A DNA stretch of 64,000 nucleotides from Sphingobium sp. AP50 (GTDB lineage Bacteria; Pseudomonadota; Alphaproteobacteria; Sphingomonadales; Sphingomonadaceae). A program made the position numbers and the translations under genes. The DNA lies in NCBI RefSeq assembly GCF_900109095.1, contig NZ_FNYZ01000012.1, positions 1-64,000 of the forward strand, read 5' to 3'. This document shows positions 53,829-62,370 of the stretch, in pieces. The notes beneath the pieces were generated by a model that saw only the letters and a list, made by a program, of their open reading frames with translations, was not told the origin of the DNA and did not search any database. The first letter of the stretch is position 1. Every line of letters starts with the position of its first letter.

Positions 53829-54464
53829 ATGTTCCGTCAGAAATCGCACCAAGAGGGAGCCGATCCGTTGCGCGGCAAACCGGCAAGCTTTGGCATCCAC
53901 CGCTATCTCCAGGGATCGTCCAACCTGTTCGAGGAGAACAGGCTGCTCAAATTCTCGATTGTCGGCCTGTTTGGCATCACTGCTGTGTTGGGCATGGCGC
54001 TCTACTCGACGTCCCAGAACCAGCGCACGATCGTCATTCCTTTTGGCGCCAGCGGCGACCTTTATGTGACGGGCGGCAAACCCTCATCGGCTTATCTGCG
54101 CGCCATGACGCGCAATATCGTCGCGCTGTCGGGCACCTATTCGGCGCTCTCGGCCGACCGGCAGTTCCAGGAGTTGCTCAGCATTGTCCACCCGACCGCT
54201 TATAATGGCCTTCGAGACGGGCTGAACGCGGTTCTCGACGAACTTGGCAACAATCCCACGCTCTCGATAGCCACCTATATCCGGCCCGATCAGCCCGTCA
54301 CCTGGACCGATCGCCAGATCCTCGTGCCCGTCGAGAAGGTGCGCGTCATCGGCGGCGTCATCCGCAAATTCCGGGGCAATCTACGCATCCGATACATAAT
54401 CGATGCCGGTCGCTTCTGGATCCTGTCCCTCACCGAGGAGAATTTCGATGCCGAACTTCGGTAA
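53829..54464 (+). CDS. traE: TraE, type IV secretion component
   Basis: This 211-residue VirB8-like protein has a short cytoplasmic N-terminus, one membrane helix (FSIVGLFGITAVLGMALYST) and a periplasmic domain with AYLRAMTRNIVALSGTYSAL and the strand-rich end FRGNLRIRYIIDAGRFWIL. It is a scaffold of the inner-membrane complex. It starts 9 bp after traL and overlaps traK. Confidence 0.88.
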   Translation: MFRQKSHQEGADPLRGKPASFGIHRYLQGSSNLFEENRLLKFSIVGLFGITAVLGMALYSTSQNQRTIVIPFGASGDLYVTGGKPSSAYLRAMTRNIVALSGTYSALSADRQFQELLSIVHPTAYNGLRDGLNAVLDELGNNPTLSIATYIRPDQPVTWTDRQILVPVEKVRVIGGVIRKFRGNLRIRYIIDAGRFWILSLTEENFDAELR

Positions 54465-55239
54465 AAGAGGACGCGCGCCCAAAGCCTGGAAGGCTGCGGG
54501 GCTGGCGCTCCTGCCCCTCATCGCCATGGCCTCGCCGGGTCACGCGCAATCGATCCAGGCGCTGCCCGACCAGACCAGTATGATCCGGCTCTCGAATCGC
54601 GACGTCAATCATCTCGTCTGCCAGGGCGGGGAGATAGAGGATGTCAAATTCTCCGCCGAGAAGGGCCTCGCGGTCGAAAAAGGCGGCGGCGACGCCTGGG
54701 TCAAATTCCTCGTCCGCGAAAGCGACGACAGCGGCCAGATCACGCGTACCTATGTGACGAGCCCTTCGGAATTCTTCGTCACCTGCAATGGGGCCATCTA
54801 CCCGCTCTACGCTGAGCCCTCCGATATGCCGGCCCAGACGATCACACTGGTGCCCGGCGCCCGCCAGCGCGCCCACGCCAATGAGGATCTTCTCGCCCCG
54901 CTTGCCGAGGAGGATCGCGCCGTCTCGATCACCCTTTCGCTGCTTCAGGACAGGGTGCCGACCAGCTTCTCCGAGATCGCAACAGTTAGTCGGCAGATGA
55001 CCATCCCGGCCGCGCCCGCGCTGCGCATCACCGAACGCCGGCGCGTCACGATCGAGGGCGCAGACCTCAACGCATCGGAATATCGGATCGAGGCGGCGAG
55101 CGACAGTGAGATGGATGAGCGCCTCTTTCTGGACGCTGCCCTTGGCACCCGGATTTTCAGCGCAACGCTCGACCGGCTGTCGCTGCGCGCCGGGGAAACG
55201 GCCCGGCTTATCATCCTGCGCCGGGGAGACGGGCTATGA
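54448..55239 (+). CDS. traK: TraK, secretin-like outer-membrane pore component
   Basis: This 263-residue exported protein (signal ending ASPGHAQS) is related to TraK/VirB9-type secretins: VKFSAEKGLAVEKGGGDAWV, FFVTCNGAIYPLYAEPSDMP, QTITLVPG and the C-terminal LDRLSLRAGETARLIILRRG. Together with TraV and TraB it forms the envelope-spanning core. The ATG at 54448 overlaps the end of traE by 17 bp. Confidence 0.88.
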   Translation: MPNFGKRGRAPKAWKAAGLALLPLIAMASPGHAQSIQALPDQTSMIRLSNRDVNHLVCQGGEIEDVKFSAEKGLAVEKGGGDAWVKFLVRESDDSGQITRTYVTSPSEFFVTCNGAIYPLYAEPSDMPAQTITLVPGARQRAHANEDLLAPLAEEDRAVSITLSLLQDRVPTSFSEIATVSRQMTIPAAPALRITERRRVTIEGADLNASEYRIEAASDSEMDERLFLDAALGTRIFSATLDRLSLRAGETARLIILRRGDGL

Positions 55240-56585
55240 GCGATGAGCGACAGGATGTGCCACAAGGCGCTGACGAACCCGTATCGCCCGCGCAAGGCAG
55301 CGGCGCCAAGGGCCATTCCCGGCCAACACGCCCCGCATCTGCACCGACGGACAGGAACAACAGCGTCCTCCATCTGCGCGGTCCAGCCCTTCTGGATCTG
55401 AAGGCACGCTGGGCAACGCTCAGTCCACAGCAGCAATTGCGCGCGCGGCAGGCCGCCATCGCTGTCCTCGTCGCCCTGTTTGGCTACGGCCTCTATTCCG
55501 CCTCCAATAGTGAGGAGGAAGCCAGGCCCCAGGCGCCGGCAGCCTCGAAGCTCGACATGGGCGCGGGCCTTCGCGGCGACAGCCTCGAGACGAAGGTGCG
55601 CGGCGACCTCAAGAAGATCCTGGATGGACAAAATCTGCTAGGCGACCGGGTCACGGCCATCGAGGAAGGCAAGATCGGGATTGGCGGCACGGCATCGCAC
55701 GAGGCTGCTGACGGCGACCTCCCCAATGCCATGCCGGGCGATATTCCGGCCTTTCCACCCAGTCCCAGTCCAAGCGACCTCGACCGCGCTGACGGCAGCC
55801 TGCCCGCGCCACCGATGCCGAGTGGGCCGGCTGCACCGCCAGCACCGCCGGTCGAACGCCAGATCGGCGCGATCGGCGCTGCCACCAGTGCAGTCGTAGC
55901 GGAGGGATCATCCACTCCAAATGGCGCTAAAAAAAAGACCAGGACGATCTATTTGCCACCTGGTTTCATGAAGGCGCGCCTTTTGACCGGGATCGACGCA
56001 CTCGCCAGCCGGGACGCGACGAGCAACCCGGAGCCGCTCATCGCCCGCGTCCAGGCCCCCGCCGTGCTTCCCAATGATGTGAAGGCCAATCTTTCGGGTT
56101 GCTTCGTTATCGGCAACGCGACCGGCAGCCTTGCCAAAGAGCGGGTCGAGGTACAGCTCATCTCACTTTCCTGCGTCGATTTCGATGAGCGTTCGGTTAT
56201 CGATCAACCGATCAAGGGCTTCTTCGTCGATACCGATGGCAAAAAGGGGCTTTCGGGCAAGGTCGTCACCCGCGCCGGCGCAGCGCTTGCCCGCAGCTTC
56301 ATCGCCGGCACGATCGCGGGCGTCAGCCAGAGCGTCGAGAACACGTTCGGCAACACTTCCACCTCGGCGCTCGGCACCGTTCGGTCCCTGGACGCAGGCG
56401 ATGCGCTGAAGACCGGCATAGCCGGCGGGCTTTCCAAATCCTCCGACAAGCTCACCGATTTCTATCTCGACCTCGCCCGCCAGGCGGGTCCCATCGTCGA
56501 AGTCGGCGCCGCCAAAGATGTGGTGGTCGTGATCCAGGAAGGTCTCGCGCTCGAGATCAAGCCCAGCACGACAAGCAAATTCTGA
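55236..56585 (+). CDS. traB: TraB, VirB10-like core complex protein
   Basis: This 449-residue VirB10-like protein has a cytoplasmic N-terminus, one membrane helix near residue 75 (AAIAVLVALFGYGLYSAS), a Pro-rich periplasmic linker (PAFPPSPSPSDLDR, PSGPAAPPAPPVERQ) and the C-terminal TraB barrel domain (YLPPGFMKARLLTGIDAL, LSGCFVIGNATGSLAKERVE, GFFVDTDGKKGLSGKVVTRA). It links the inner- and outer-membrane parts of the transfer machine. It overlaps traK by 4 bp (ATGA). Confidence 0.9.
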   Translation: MSDERQDVPQGADEPVSPAQGSGAKGHSRPTRPASAPTDRNNSVLHLRGPALLDLKARWATLSPQQQLRARQAAIAVLVALFGYGLYSASNSEEEARPQAPAASKLDMGAGLRGDSLETKVRGDLKKILDGQNLLGDRVTAIEEGKIGIGGTASHEAADGDLPNAMPGDIPAFPPSPSPSDLDRADGSLPAPPMPSGPAAPPAPPVERQIGAIGAATSAVVAEGSSTPNGAKKKTRTIYLPPGFMKARLLTGIDALASRDATSNPEPLIARVQAPAVLPNDVKANLSGCFVIGNATGSLAKERVEVQLISLSCVDFDERSVIDQPIKGFFVDTDGKKGLSGKVVTRAGAALARSFIAGTIAGVSQSVENTFGNTSTSALGTVRSLDAGDALKTGIAGGLSKSSDKLTDFYLDLARQAGPIVEVGAAKDVVVVIQEGLALEIKPSTTSKF

Positions 56586-56617
56586 TGTCCGCCAGCCAAC
56601 GTCAGGGAGACGTTCCC

Positions 56618-57274
56618 ATGCCCTACCAGCATTCCCGCATCACGGCCCGATGGGGCAGCTCTGCTCTGCTTCTCCTGCTTGGCGCCTTGCCCGGCTGCAC
56701 GACGCTTGGCTCGGCCATGTCGCCCTATTCTGAGAAGTTCAGCTGCAAGAATAGCGATCACGGCCATTGCATCCACCCCGACAAGGCCTACGCCGACGCG
56801 GTCGCGGGCCGGGCATCCAGGTCCGATCCCAAGGTTACGAACGTCGGCAGGGGCGTTGAAGCTGCCGGGCGCACCGGCATGCGGCGGTTCGGCCTCAATA
56901 CGGCGCCAGACAGCTATCTGGGCTATCGCAGCAGCGTCTATCGCGAGCTTCAGGGGCTGGTGGAAGCGCCCGTCACGCCGATGCTCCGACCCGGCCGCAC
57001 CGTGCGTACCCTGATCCTGCCCTATGCCGATCGCGATCGGCCCGACCGGCTCTACATGCCGCGCTACGTCTATTCGATCCTCGACAAGCCGCAATGGGTG
57101 GTGGGTGATTATCTCGTCAATCCGACCGAACCGGCGGCGCGCGTTCCCATTCTTGAACAGACCAAAGCCAGGCCCGCGCTACCCGAAAGCGACATCCCCG
57201 CGCCGCCCCAGGATCAGGCCCGGGATCAGGCCCAGCATCAGGCCCAGCATCAGGCAGAGGAGCAGAACCCATGA
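56618..57274 (+). CDS. traV: TraV, outer-membrane lipoprotein
   Basis: This 218-residue lipoprotein has the lipobox LLGALPGC, the conserved Cys pair (EKFSCKNSDHGHCIHP) and a C-terminal RYVYSILDKPQWVVGDYLVN block, as in TraV of MPF-F systems. The ATG at 56618 follows GGGAGACG and gives a proper signal peptide; the frame also opens at 56585 against the traB stop. The C-terminus ends in a Gln-Ala-rich tandem repeat. Confidence 0.85.
   Translation: MPYQHSRITARWGSSALLLLLGALPGCTTLGSAMSPYSEKFSCKNSDHGHCIHPDKAYADAVAGRASRSDPKVTNVGRGVEAAGRTGMRRFGLNTAPDSYLGYRSSVYRELQGLVEAPVTPMLRPGRTVRTLILPYADRDRPDRLYMPRYVYSILDKPQWVVGDYLVNPTEPAARVPILEQTKARPALPESDIPAPPQDQARDQAQHQAQHQAEEQNP
57212..57259 (+). repeat. 12-bp tandem repeat (4 units) in 3' end of traV
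   Basis: Four 12-bp units of the form (G/C)ATCAGGCCCAG encode Asp/His-Gln-Ala-Arg/Gln/Glu at the hydrophilic C-terminus of TraV. Unit number could vary by slippage without a frameshift. Confidence 0.8.
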
Positions 57275-59799
57275 AGGCGCCCGGCACACGCCACGGTGGC
57301 GGCATGACCACCAAGCGGCTGCAGCAAAGCGTCTCGCGCGACGCCTATTCCGACTTTCTGCCGATGGTGAGCTGGGTCGAGGACGAGGAAGCCTTCCTCA
57401 CAATCGACGATGGCTGGGGACAAGCGTGGGAACTGGTGCCGTCGGCCTATCTTTTTGCCCATGTCCACCAGGCGCTTCTCGGGCTTTTCAACATCCAGTT
57501 CGCCGCTGGCACCGTGGTCCAGCTCCACTGCTTTGCCGACCCCCTGATCGACCAGGCACTAGAAGCCTATCTCGATCTCAAGACCCGCCCCGATCCGCTC
57601 ATCCAGGCCTCGGCCCGGCGCACCGCGCATTATCTGCGCGACGGGACGCAAGGGCTTCCCGCTCTCCATGGCATCCCCATCCGCAACTTCCGCGTACTAC
57701 TCGCCATCAAATCAAGAAAGCCACTGGGCGCAGACCTGCGCCGCCAGATCGAGGAGCAGCTCTCCAAACTCGGGATCATGCGCATGGCGCCGCAGGCGCT
57801 GGTCAGCTTCTATCGCCGCATCTTCAATGGCGCCTTCGAGTCCGCGCCCGGCGTGTTCGCCACGGGCAGTCCCGATCACCCCGCGCGCCCGGTTCGAAAG
57901 CAAATCATCGATGCAGGGCCCGACCTCCTGTTCGATGGTCCCGAACTCTATTTCGGGAACCAGGTAGCCCGCTGCCTGACGCCCAAGTCGCCTGCGCGCC
58001 GCGTGACGGCCGAGCGCTGCAATCGGCTGCTGGGCGGCATGCGGGGCGCCGCTGAAGACAGCGACCAGATTGGCGGACCCTTCCTCTACACATTGAACAT
58101 CCTCTTCGATCACTCCGCGTTCGAGATCCACAAGCGCGCGCAAATCCTCTCCGCGCAGAAGGCCGCGGGCAGCTTCGCCGTCGAGGTCGGCAAGCAGATC
58201 GAGGAAATTGGCTGGGTGCTGGACGAGGCCGGCAACAGCCGCTTCGTCTCGGTGATCCCGACCGTCTGGGTCTTCGGGCGCGACAGCGCGCAGGCCCGCG
58301 AGATGGCCGCCCGCGCCAAACGCCTCTGGGAAAGCGAACCTCTCCCCTGGATGATGCAGGAGGAAAGCTATCTCAACCCGATATTACTGCCGATGAGCCT
58401 GCCCTTCGGCTTCTATCCCGAGCGCCGGACGCTGCGCATGCTCGAGCGCGATCTTCCCATGCCCGCCAAGGCGGCTGCGCTGCTGGCGCCCGTACAGACT
58501 GATTTTCGCGGCGGAGGCCGTCCCGCCCTGCTCTATGTCGGGCGCAAGGGCCAGCTCATCACGCTGGATCTCTTCGACCCGCGCATCAACAATTATAATT
58601 TCATCGTCTCGGCCGAAAGCGGGGCGGGCAAGAGCTTCCTCCTCAACAATCTCTGCCTCCAATATTATGCCCAAGGCGCGCTCATCCGCATCATCGATAT
58701 TGGAGGGAGCTACCGGAAGCTCTGCACCCTTTGCTCCGGGCGCTATATCGACATTGGCGAGGAGGCGCTGGTCCTCAACCCCTTCGACATGGGCTTTGCG
58801 CTGGATGGCGACGATCGCCAATCCGCCATCTCCATGGCGGTCGCGATTGTCGCGGAAATGGCCAATGCCGCGACGCGCAAGGGCGTCACCACTTCGGAGT
58901 GGAACCTGCTCAAGTCCGCCGTCCAATGGACGATCGAGACAGGCCGCGCGGAATCCGGCATCGACGCGGTCCGGGACTGGCTTGGCGCCTATCCCGCCGA
59001 CGCTGCCCAGGACCTCGACAGGGTCGATCATCTGGTCCCGGTCGCGCGCGAACTCGCCTTCAACCTGCGCGATTTCGGCAGTTCGGGGGCCTATGGCCAT
59101 TTTTTCAATGGCCCCTCGACCTTCGACATCTCGGCCGACGAGTTCGTCGTGCTGGAACTCGAGCGATTGAAAGCCATGCCCGACCTCTTCAACGTCATCG
59201 TCATGGTGGTGGTGAATGCGGTGAGCCAGGAGCTTTATCTCTCCGCCCGCGACAAGCCCCGCTTTGTCCTGTGCGATGAGGCGGCCCAGTTCATGACGCG
59301 AACCGAGGGCCAGGATCTCTCGCGCCTCGCCGAGGTGTTCGGCCAGGGCTACAGGCGTGCGCGCAAATATCAGGGGAGCTTCGGCGTCGTCCTCCAGTCG
59401 ATGAACGACCTGCTGCTGTTCGGCGGCACGGGCCAGGTGATCCTTGAAAATGCGGCCACCCGCTTCCTGCTCCAAGGCTCGACCTATGAACGAGCGGTCG
59501 AGAACAAGATTCTCGATTATTCAGGCTTCGTCCTCGATCTCCTGAAGTCGGTCAGGAACAACAAGCCGCATTATTCCGAGGTCTTCATCGACTCGCCCTT
59601 GGGCCTCGGCATCGCGCGCCTGGTCGTCGATCCCTTCTCCTACTGGATCAACACCTCGGCACCCCAGGAAGTAGCCGCCTTCGAAGCGCGCCTGCGCGCC
59701 GGCCTCTCGCCGCTCGAAGCCGTCTGCGATCTTGCCGGCGTCGATCCCGCGCAGCTGCTTGGGCAGTCGAGATCCCAATCGTCGAAGGAGCTCTCATGA
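57271..59799 (+). CDS. traC: TraC, VirB4-like conjugation ATPase
   Basis: This 842-residue cytoplasmic ATPase of pilus assembly has an N-terminal TraC-specific region to about residue 430. The P-loop is at about 448-457 (VSAESGAGKSFLLNNLCLQY), followed by RIIDIGGSYRKLCTLCSGRY and ALVLNPF. Walker B is at about 664-674 (RFVLCDEAAQFM), followed by RRARKYQGSFGVVLQSMNDL. It overlaps traV by 4 bp and the next gene by 4 bp. Its length is normal for the family. Confidence 0.93.
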   Translation: MKAPGTRHGGGMTTKRLQQSVSRDAYSDFLPMVSWVEDEEAFLTIDDGWGQAWELVPSAYLFAHVHQALLGLFNIQFAAGTVVQLHCFADPLIDQALEAYLDLKTRPDPLIQASARRTAHYLRDGTQGLPALHGIPIRNFRVLLAIKSRKPLGADLRRQIEEQLSKLGIMRMAPQALVSFYRRIFNGAFESAPGVFATGSPDHPARPVRKQIIDAGPDLLFDGPELYFGNQVARCLTPKSPARRVTAERCNRLLGGMRGAAEDSDQIGGPFLYTLNILFDHSAFEIHKRAQILSAQKAAGSFAVEVGKQIEEIGWVLDEAGNSRFVSVIPTVWVFGRDSAQAREMAARAKRLWESEPLPWMMQEESYLNPILLPMSLPFGFYPERRTLRMLERDLPMPAKAAALLAPVQTDFRGGGRPALLYVGRKGQLITLDLFDPRINNYNFIVSAESGAGKSFLLNNLCLQYYAQGALIRIIDIGGSYRKLCTLCSGRYIDIGEEALVLNPFDMGFALDGDDRQSAISMAVAIVAEMANAATRKGVTTSEWNLLKSAVQWTIETGRAESGIDAVRDWLGAYPADAAQDLDRVDHLVPVARELAFNLRDFGSSGAYGHFFNGPSTFDISADEFVVLELERLKAMPDLFNVIVMVVVNAVSQELYLSARDKPRFVLCDEAAQFMTRTEGQDLSRLAEVFGQGYRRARKYQGSFGVVLQSMNDLLLFGGTGQVILENAATRFLLQGSTYERAVENKILDYSGFVLDLLKSVRNNKPHYSEVFIDSPLGLGIARLVVDPFSYWINTSAPQEVAAFEARLRAGLSPLEAVCDLAGVDPAQLLGQSRSQSSKELS

Positions 59800-60143
59800 T
59801 GCGAAATCCTCCCGCCTCGCCCCCGCACGCCAAGTCTCCGAGTGCGCAGCTTGACCTCGACCTTGATCCGACCATCGAAGCGCTCATTGAGGCGCGCGCC
59901 GCAAGCCTTGCCCAGCATCAGGCCCTGTTCTGGCGCTTCCGGCTCGTGACGATCGAGACCTTGATGATGGGCGCGCTCGTCCTTTGCGCCGGCCTCGCGC
60001 TCCATCAGCCTGCCGTGATGGTGCTGCGCGCCGCTGTCATGGTGTCGGCGGGTTGCTTTGCGAGCGGCATGCTGCTCATCGGTCTTACCGGCGCATTCGA
60101 TCGCGGCCTCGATCATTTCACTAGGTGGAGGCGGGGCCAATGA
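59796..60143 (+). CDS. Small two-helix membrane protein in tra operon
   Basis: This 115-residue protein has two membrane segments (TIETLMMGALVLCAGLALH and VLRAAVMVSAGCFASGMLLI) after a basic, proline-rich N-terminus. Its start overlaps the traC stop and its own stop overlaps the next start, so it is a genuine operon member. In the F plasmid trbI lies at this position, but I see no sequence evidence for that family. Confidence 0.7.
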   Translation: MMRNPPASPPHAKSPSAQLDLDLDPTIEALIEARAASLAQHQALFWRFRLVTIETLMMGALVLCAGLALHQPAVMVLRAAVMVSAGCFASGMLLIGLTGAFDRGLDHFTRWRRGQ

Positions 60144-60379
60144 CCGGCATCCTCGCTTGCGCCCCCGCGCGCGGCCCGATCCGCCTGCTTGTTGGCACGC
60201 AACTCCTGCTGCTCGTCCAGACCCTATTGGTGTGCCAGGCATCGGACCCGTTACCGACGTCCCTTCGCCTGTTTCTTGTCGTGTCGGGCATACTCGGCGT
60301 TACCGCGCTGATCGTTGCCGTCCGCGGCGAAGGACGGGATCAGGGCACGCCATGGTGGGCGAAGCGTCATGACCGCTGA
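60140..60379 (+). CDS. Small membrane protein in tra operon
   Basis: This 79-residue protein has two hydrophobic segments (LLVGTQLLLLVQTLLVCQ and LRLFLVVSGILGVTALIVAV). The ATG at 60140 overlaps the upstream stop as ATGA and its 3' end overlaps traW. No family recognised; a pilus-assembly accessory role is inferred from position. Confidence 0.68.
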   Translation: MTGILACAPARGPIRLLVGTQLLLLVQTLLVCQASDPLPTSLRLFLVVSGILGVTALIVAVRGEGRDQGTPWWAKRHDR

Positions 60380-60998
60380 AGCACACTTCCCCGACCGCGC
60401 GCGGCACGCGCTAGTCGGCGCCCTGATGCTGGGCCTCGCCTGCCAGCAGGCGCATGGCGCGACCTCGACTATCGGGCGTACTTGGCCGATCGCAGAGCCG
60501 GACGCGATGAGTGAGATCGAGGCGCGGATCGCCAATGCGCCCGACATGGCATCGAAGTTTGGCCCCCGCGCCACCTGGTCGGCGCTCAAAGCCACTTCAC
60601 TTGGGATCACTCCAGCCGATCGGACACGGAGCCTCATACCCTTCTACACGGTCGATGAGGATATTCGTCTGCCCGACGGCCGCGTCCTTTATCCCAAGGG
60701 CTTTACCTTCAACCCCCTCGACTATGTCTCGTTGCCCCAGCGCCTTGTTATCGTTCATCCGCGCGATCTCGACTGGGCGCTGAAATCCGCGCGCTTTACC
60801 GACTTCATTCTCCTGACGGCAGGCGATGCCCTCGACCTTTCAGAACGGACTGGTCGCCCGCTCTTCATCCTGGAGGAGCGCGTCAAGGAAAGGCTGGGTC
60901 TTACCGTGGCGCCGGTCATCGTCGCGCAGGAGGGCAAGAAACTCGTGCTTAGTGAATATGCGCCCGAGCGTACCGCGGATCGGAGCGCCCGGCCATGA
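60369..60998 (+). CDS. traW: TraW, conjugal transfer pilus assembly protein
   Basis: This 209-residue exported protein matches TraW: a signal peptide (ALVGALMLGLACQQAHGA), then GRTWPIAEPDAMSEIEAR, the conserved RSLIPFYTVDEDIRLPDGRV block, GFTFNPLDYVSLPQRLVIVH and DFILLTAGDALDLSERTGRP. It acts in the periplasm for pilus extension with TrbC. The ATG at 60369 overlaps the previous gene, and its stop overlaps traU. Confidence 0.88.
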   Translation: MTAEAHFPDRARHALVGALMLGLACQQAHGATSTIGRTWPIAEPDAMSEIEARIANAPDMASKFGPRATWSALKATSLGITPADRTRSLIPFYTVDEDIRLPDGRVLYPKGFTFNPLDYVSLPQRLVIVHPRDLDWALKSARFTDFILLTAGDALDLSERTGRPLFILEERVKERLGLTVAPVIVAQEGKKLVLSEYAPERTADRSARP

Positions 60999-62008
60999 AC
61001 CGCAAGGCTCTCCTGCGCGCCGCCGCTCTTTCCTTCGCGCTCGCCGTCGGCTCCGGCAGCGCGCCGGCGCAAGCCTCCAAATGCGAAACCGGCACCATCT
61101 TCAATCCGCTGACCAAAGTGCGGTGGAACTGCATCTTTCCGATCACCATCGGAGGGGTAAGAGTCGGAAGCTTCGACAAGCTGGACAAGGAACTCGACGC
61201 CCAGTCCGCCTCAAAACCCTTATGCGCCTGCCGCAAGGGCGCGACCTTCTGGTTCGGGGTGAAGGTCAGTTTCTGGTCGCCCAATCGCATGATCGACGTG
61301 GTGACCGAACCCGGCTGCATGATGGCGCTCGGCGCCGATCTGCTGCCGACCGACGGCAGGCTCCAGGGGAGCCAGTCTTCGATTGCCGACGGCACCAACA
61401 GCCAGAAGATGTTCGCGCAGATGCATTATTATATCTCGCCGGTCTGGAAGATGCTCGACATGTTCACCGACCTGCCCTGCATCGAGGACGACGGGTTCGA
61501 CGTCGCGATGATCACCGAGATACTGCCGACCTGGCAGTCGGGCACCCTGGGCGCGATCATTCAGCCCGAGGGCATCCTCTTCGGCAATCCCGCTGCTGGC
61601 CTTGCCTGCATGGCCGACAGCGCGGCCGCCGCCGCCGGAAAGGTTCTTGATCCCCTCTTCTGGTGCATGGGGAGTTGGGGCGCTACTTATCCTGTCGCGG
61701 GCGACATCCATTTTGGCGACAGCGTTGAGGCCTGGGCGGGCCTGGCCGCACGCGGCACCTTCATGATGGGACGCCTTGGCGCGCTCACCATCAGTTCGGC
61801 TGACGGCTGCTCGTTCAAGGCCCAGCCCATCTGGACCAAGAGCCGCTACAAGCTCCAGATCATGGAGCCGGTCAAGGGCGGCAAATGCGTCAATATCGGA
61901 CGTCCAGGCGCGCTCTGGTCCAGCGGCAAACATGCGCCCGGCAAGGACAATGCCCAGTTCATGTCCTTCGAAAAAGTGATCTGCTGCGCGGGAGTATCCA
62001 CCCCGTGA
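60995..62008 (+). CDS. traU: TraU, conjugal transfer protein
   Basis: This 337-residue Cys-rich exported protein matches TraU: after the signal peptide (ending APAQASKC) come GTIFNPLTKVRWNCIFPITI, CACRKGATFWFGVKVSFWSP, MIDVVTEPGCMM, ALGADLLPTDGRLQ and the closing MSFEKVICCAGVSTP. It has about ten Cys residues that need the DsbC-like protein for folding. It is required for DNA transfer more than for pilus formation in F. Confidence 0.92.
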   Translation: MNRKALLRAAALSFALAVGSGSAPAQASKCETGTIFNPLTKVRWNCIFPITIGGVRVGSFDKLDKELDAQSASKPLCACRKGATFWFGVKVSFWSPNRMIDVVTEPGCMMALGADLLPTDGRLQGSQSSIADGTNSQKMFAQMHYYISPVWKMLDMFTDLPCIEDDGFDVAMITEILPTWQSGTLGAIIQPEGILFGNPAAGLACMADSAAAAAGKVLDPLFWCMGSWGATYPVAGDIHFGDSVEAWAGLAARGTFMMGRLGALTISSADGCSFKAQPIWTKSRYKLQIMEPVKGGKCVNIGRPGALWSSGKHAPGKDNAQFMSFEKVICCAGVSTP

Positions 62009-62370
62009 CCCTTCTTCCACCATCCCACGCGACGATCGACAGGCATGTCCGGAGGTCTGCCCGCCACAGTCTTCCTTACCCGTTCGATCGCTGCGAGGGC
62101 GGAGCGGCGCCGTCCCCCAACAGCGTCGCTCCAACCCCCATTTCTCTCGCGTGCCAGATAACCGCCAGATCGGGTCCACGCGAGGGAAAGGTCAGCACGG
62201 TCGGTCAAACCCCTGCTCGGATTGGGTGTCCCCCCTCTCTAGCGCCCGATCCGATATCGGCCGTGCTGACCACCTTCAAGGGCCGCGCCTGCTTTCTTGT
62301 CAAAACAAGCGGTCACGCCTTCCGTCTGGTCGCGGCCGCAGATCCTGTTCCGCCAGGACATGCCTTATGA
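62005..62370 (+). CDS. Candidate small gene between traU and traN
   Basis: A 121-codon frame starts with GTG at 62005 overlapping the traU stop (GTGA) and ends with TGA overlapping the traN start (ATGA), exactly as real genes in this operon do. The product (VTLLPPSHATIDRHVRRSAR and on) has no signal peptide, membrane segment or recognised domain. The trbC gene would be expected here, but this sequence does not look like TrbC. It may be a decayed gene or a translational-coupling spacer. Confidence 0.38.
   Translation: MTLLPPSHATIDRHVRRSARHSLPYPFDRCEGGAAPSPNSVAPTPISLACQITARSGPREGKVSTVGQTPARIGCPPSLAPDPISAVLTTFKGRACFLVKTSGHAFRLVAAADPVPPGHAL

Noticed and set aside
58384..59475. 363-codon minus-strand open frame inside traC
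   Set aside because: Antisense shadow; the plus strand carries the intact ATPase motifs.
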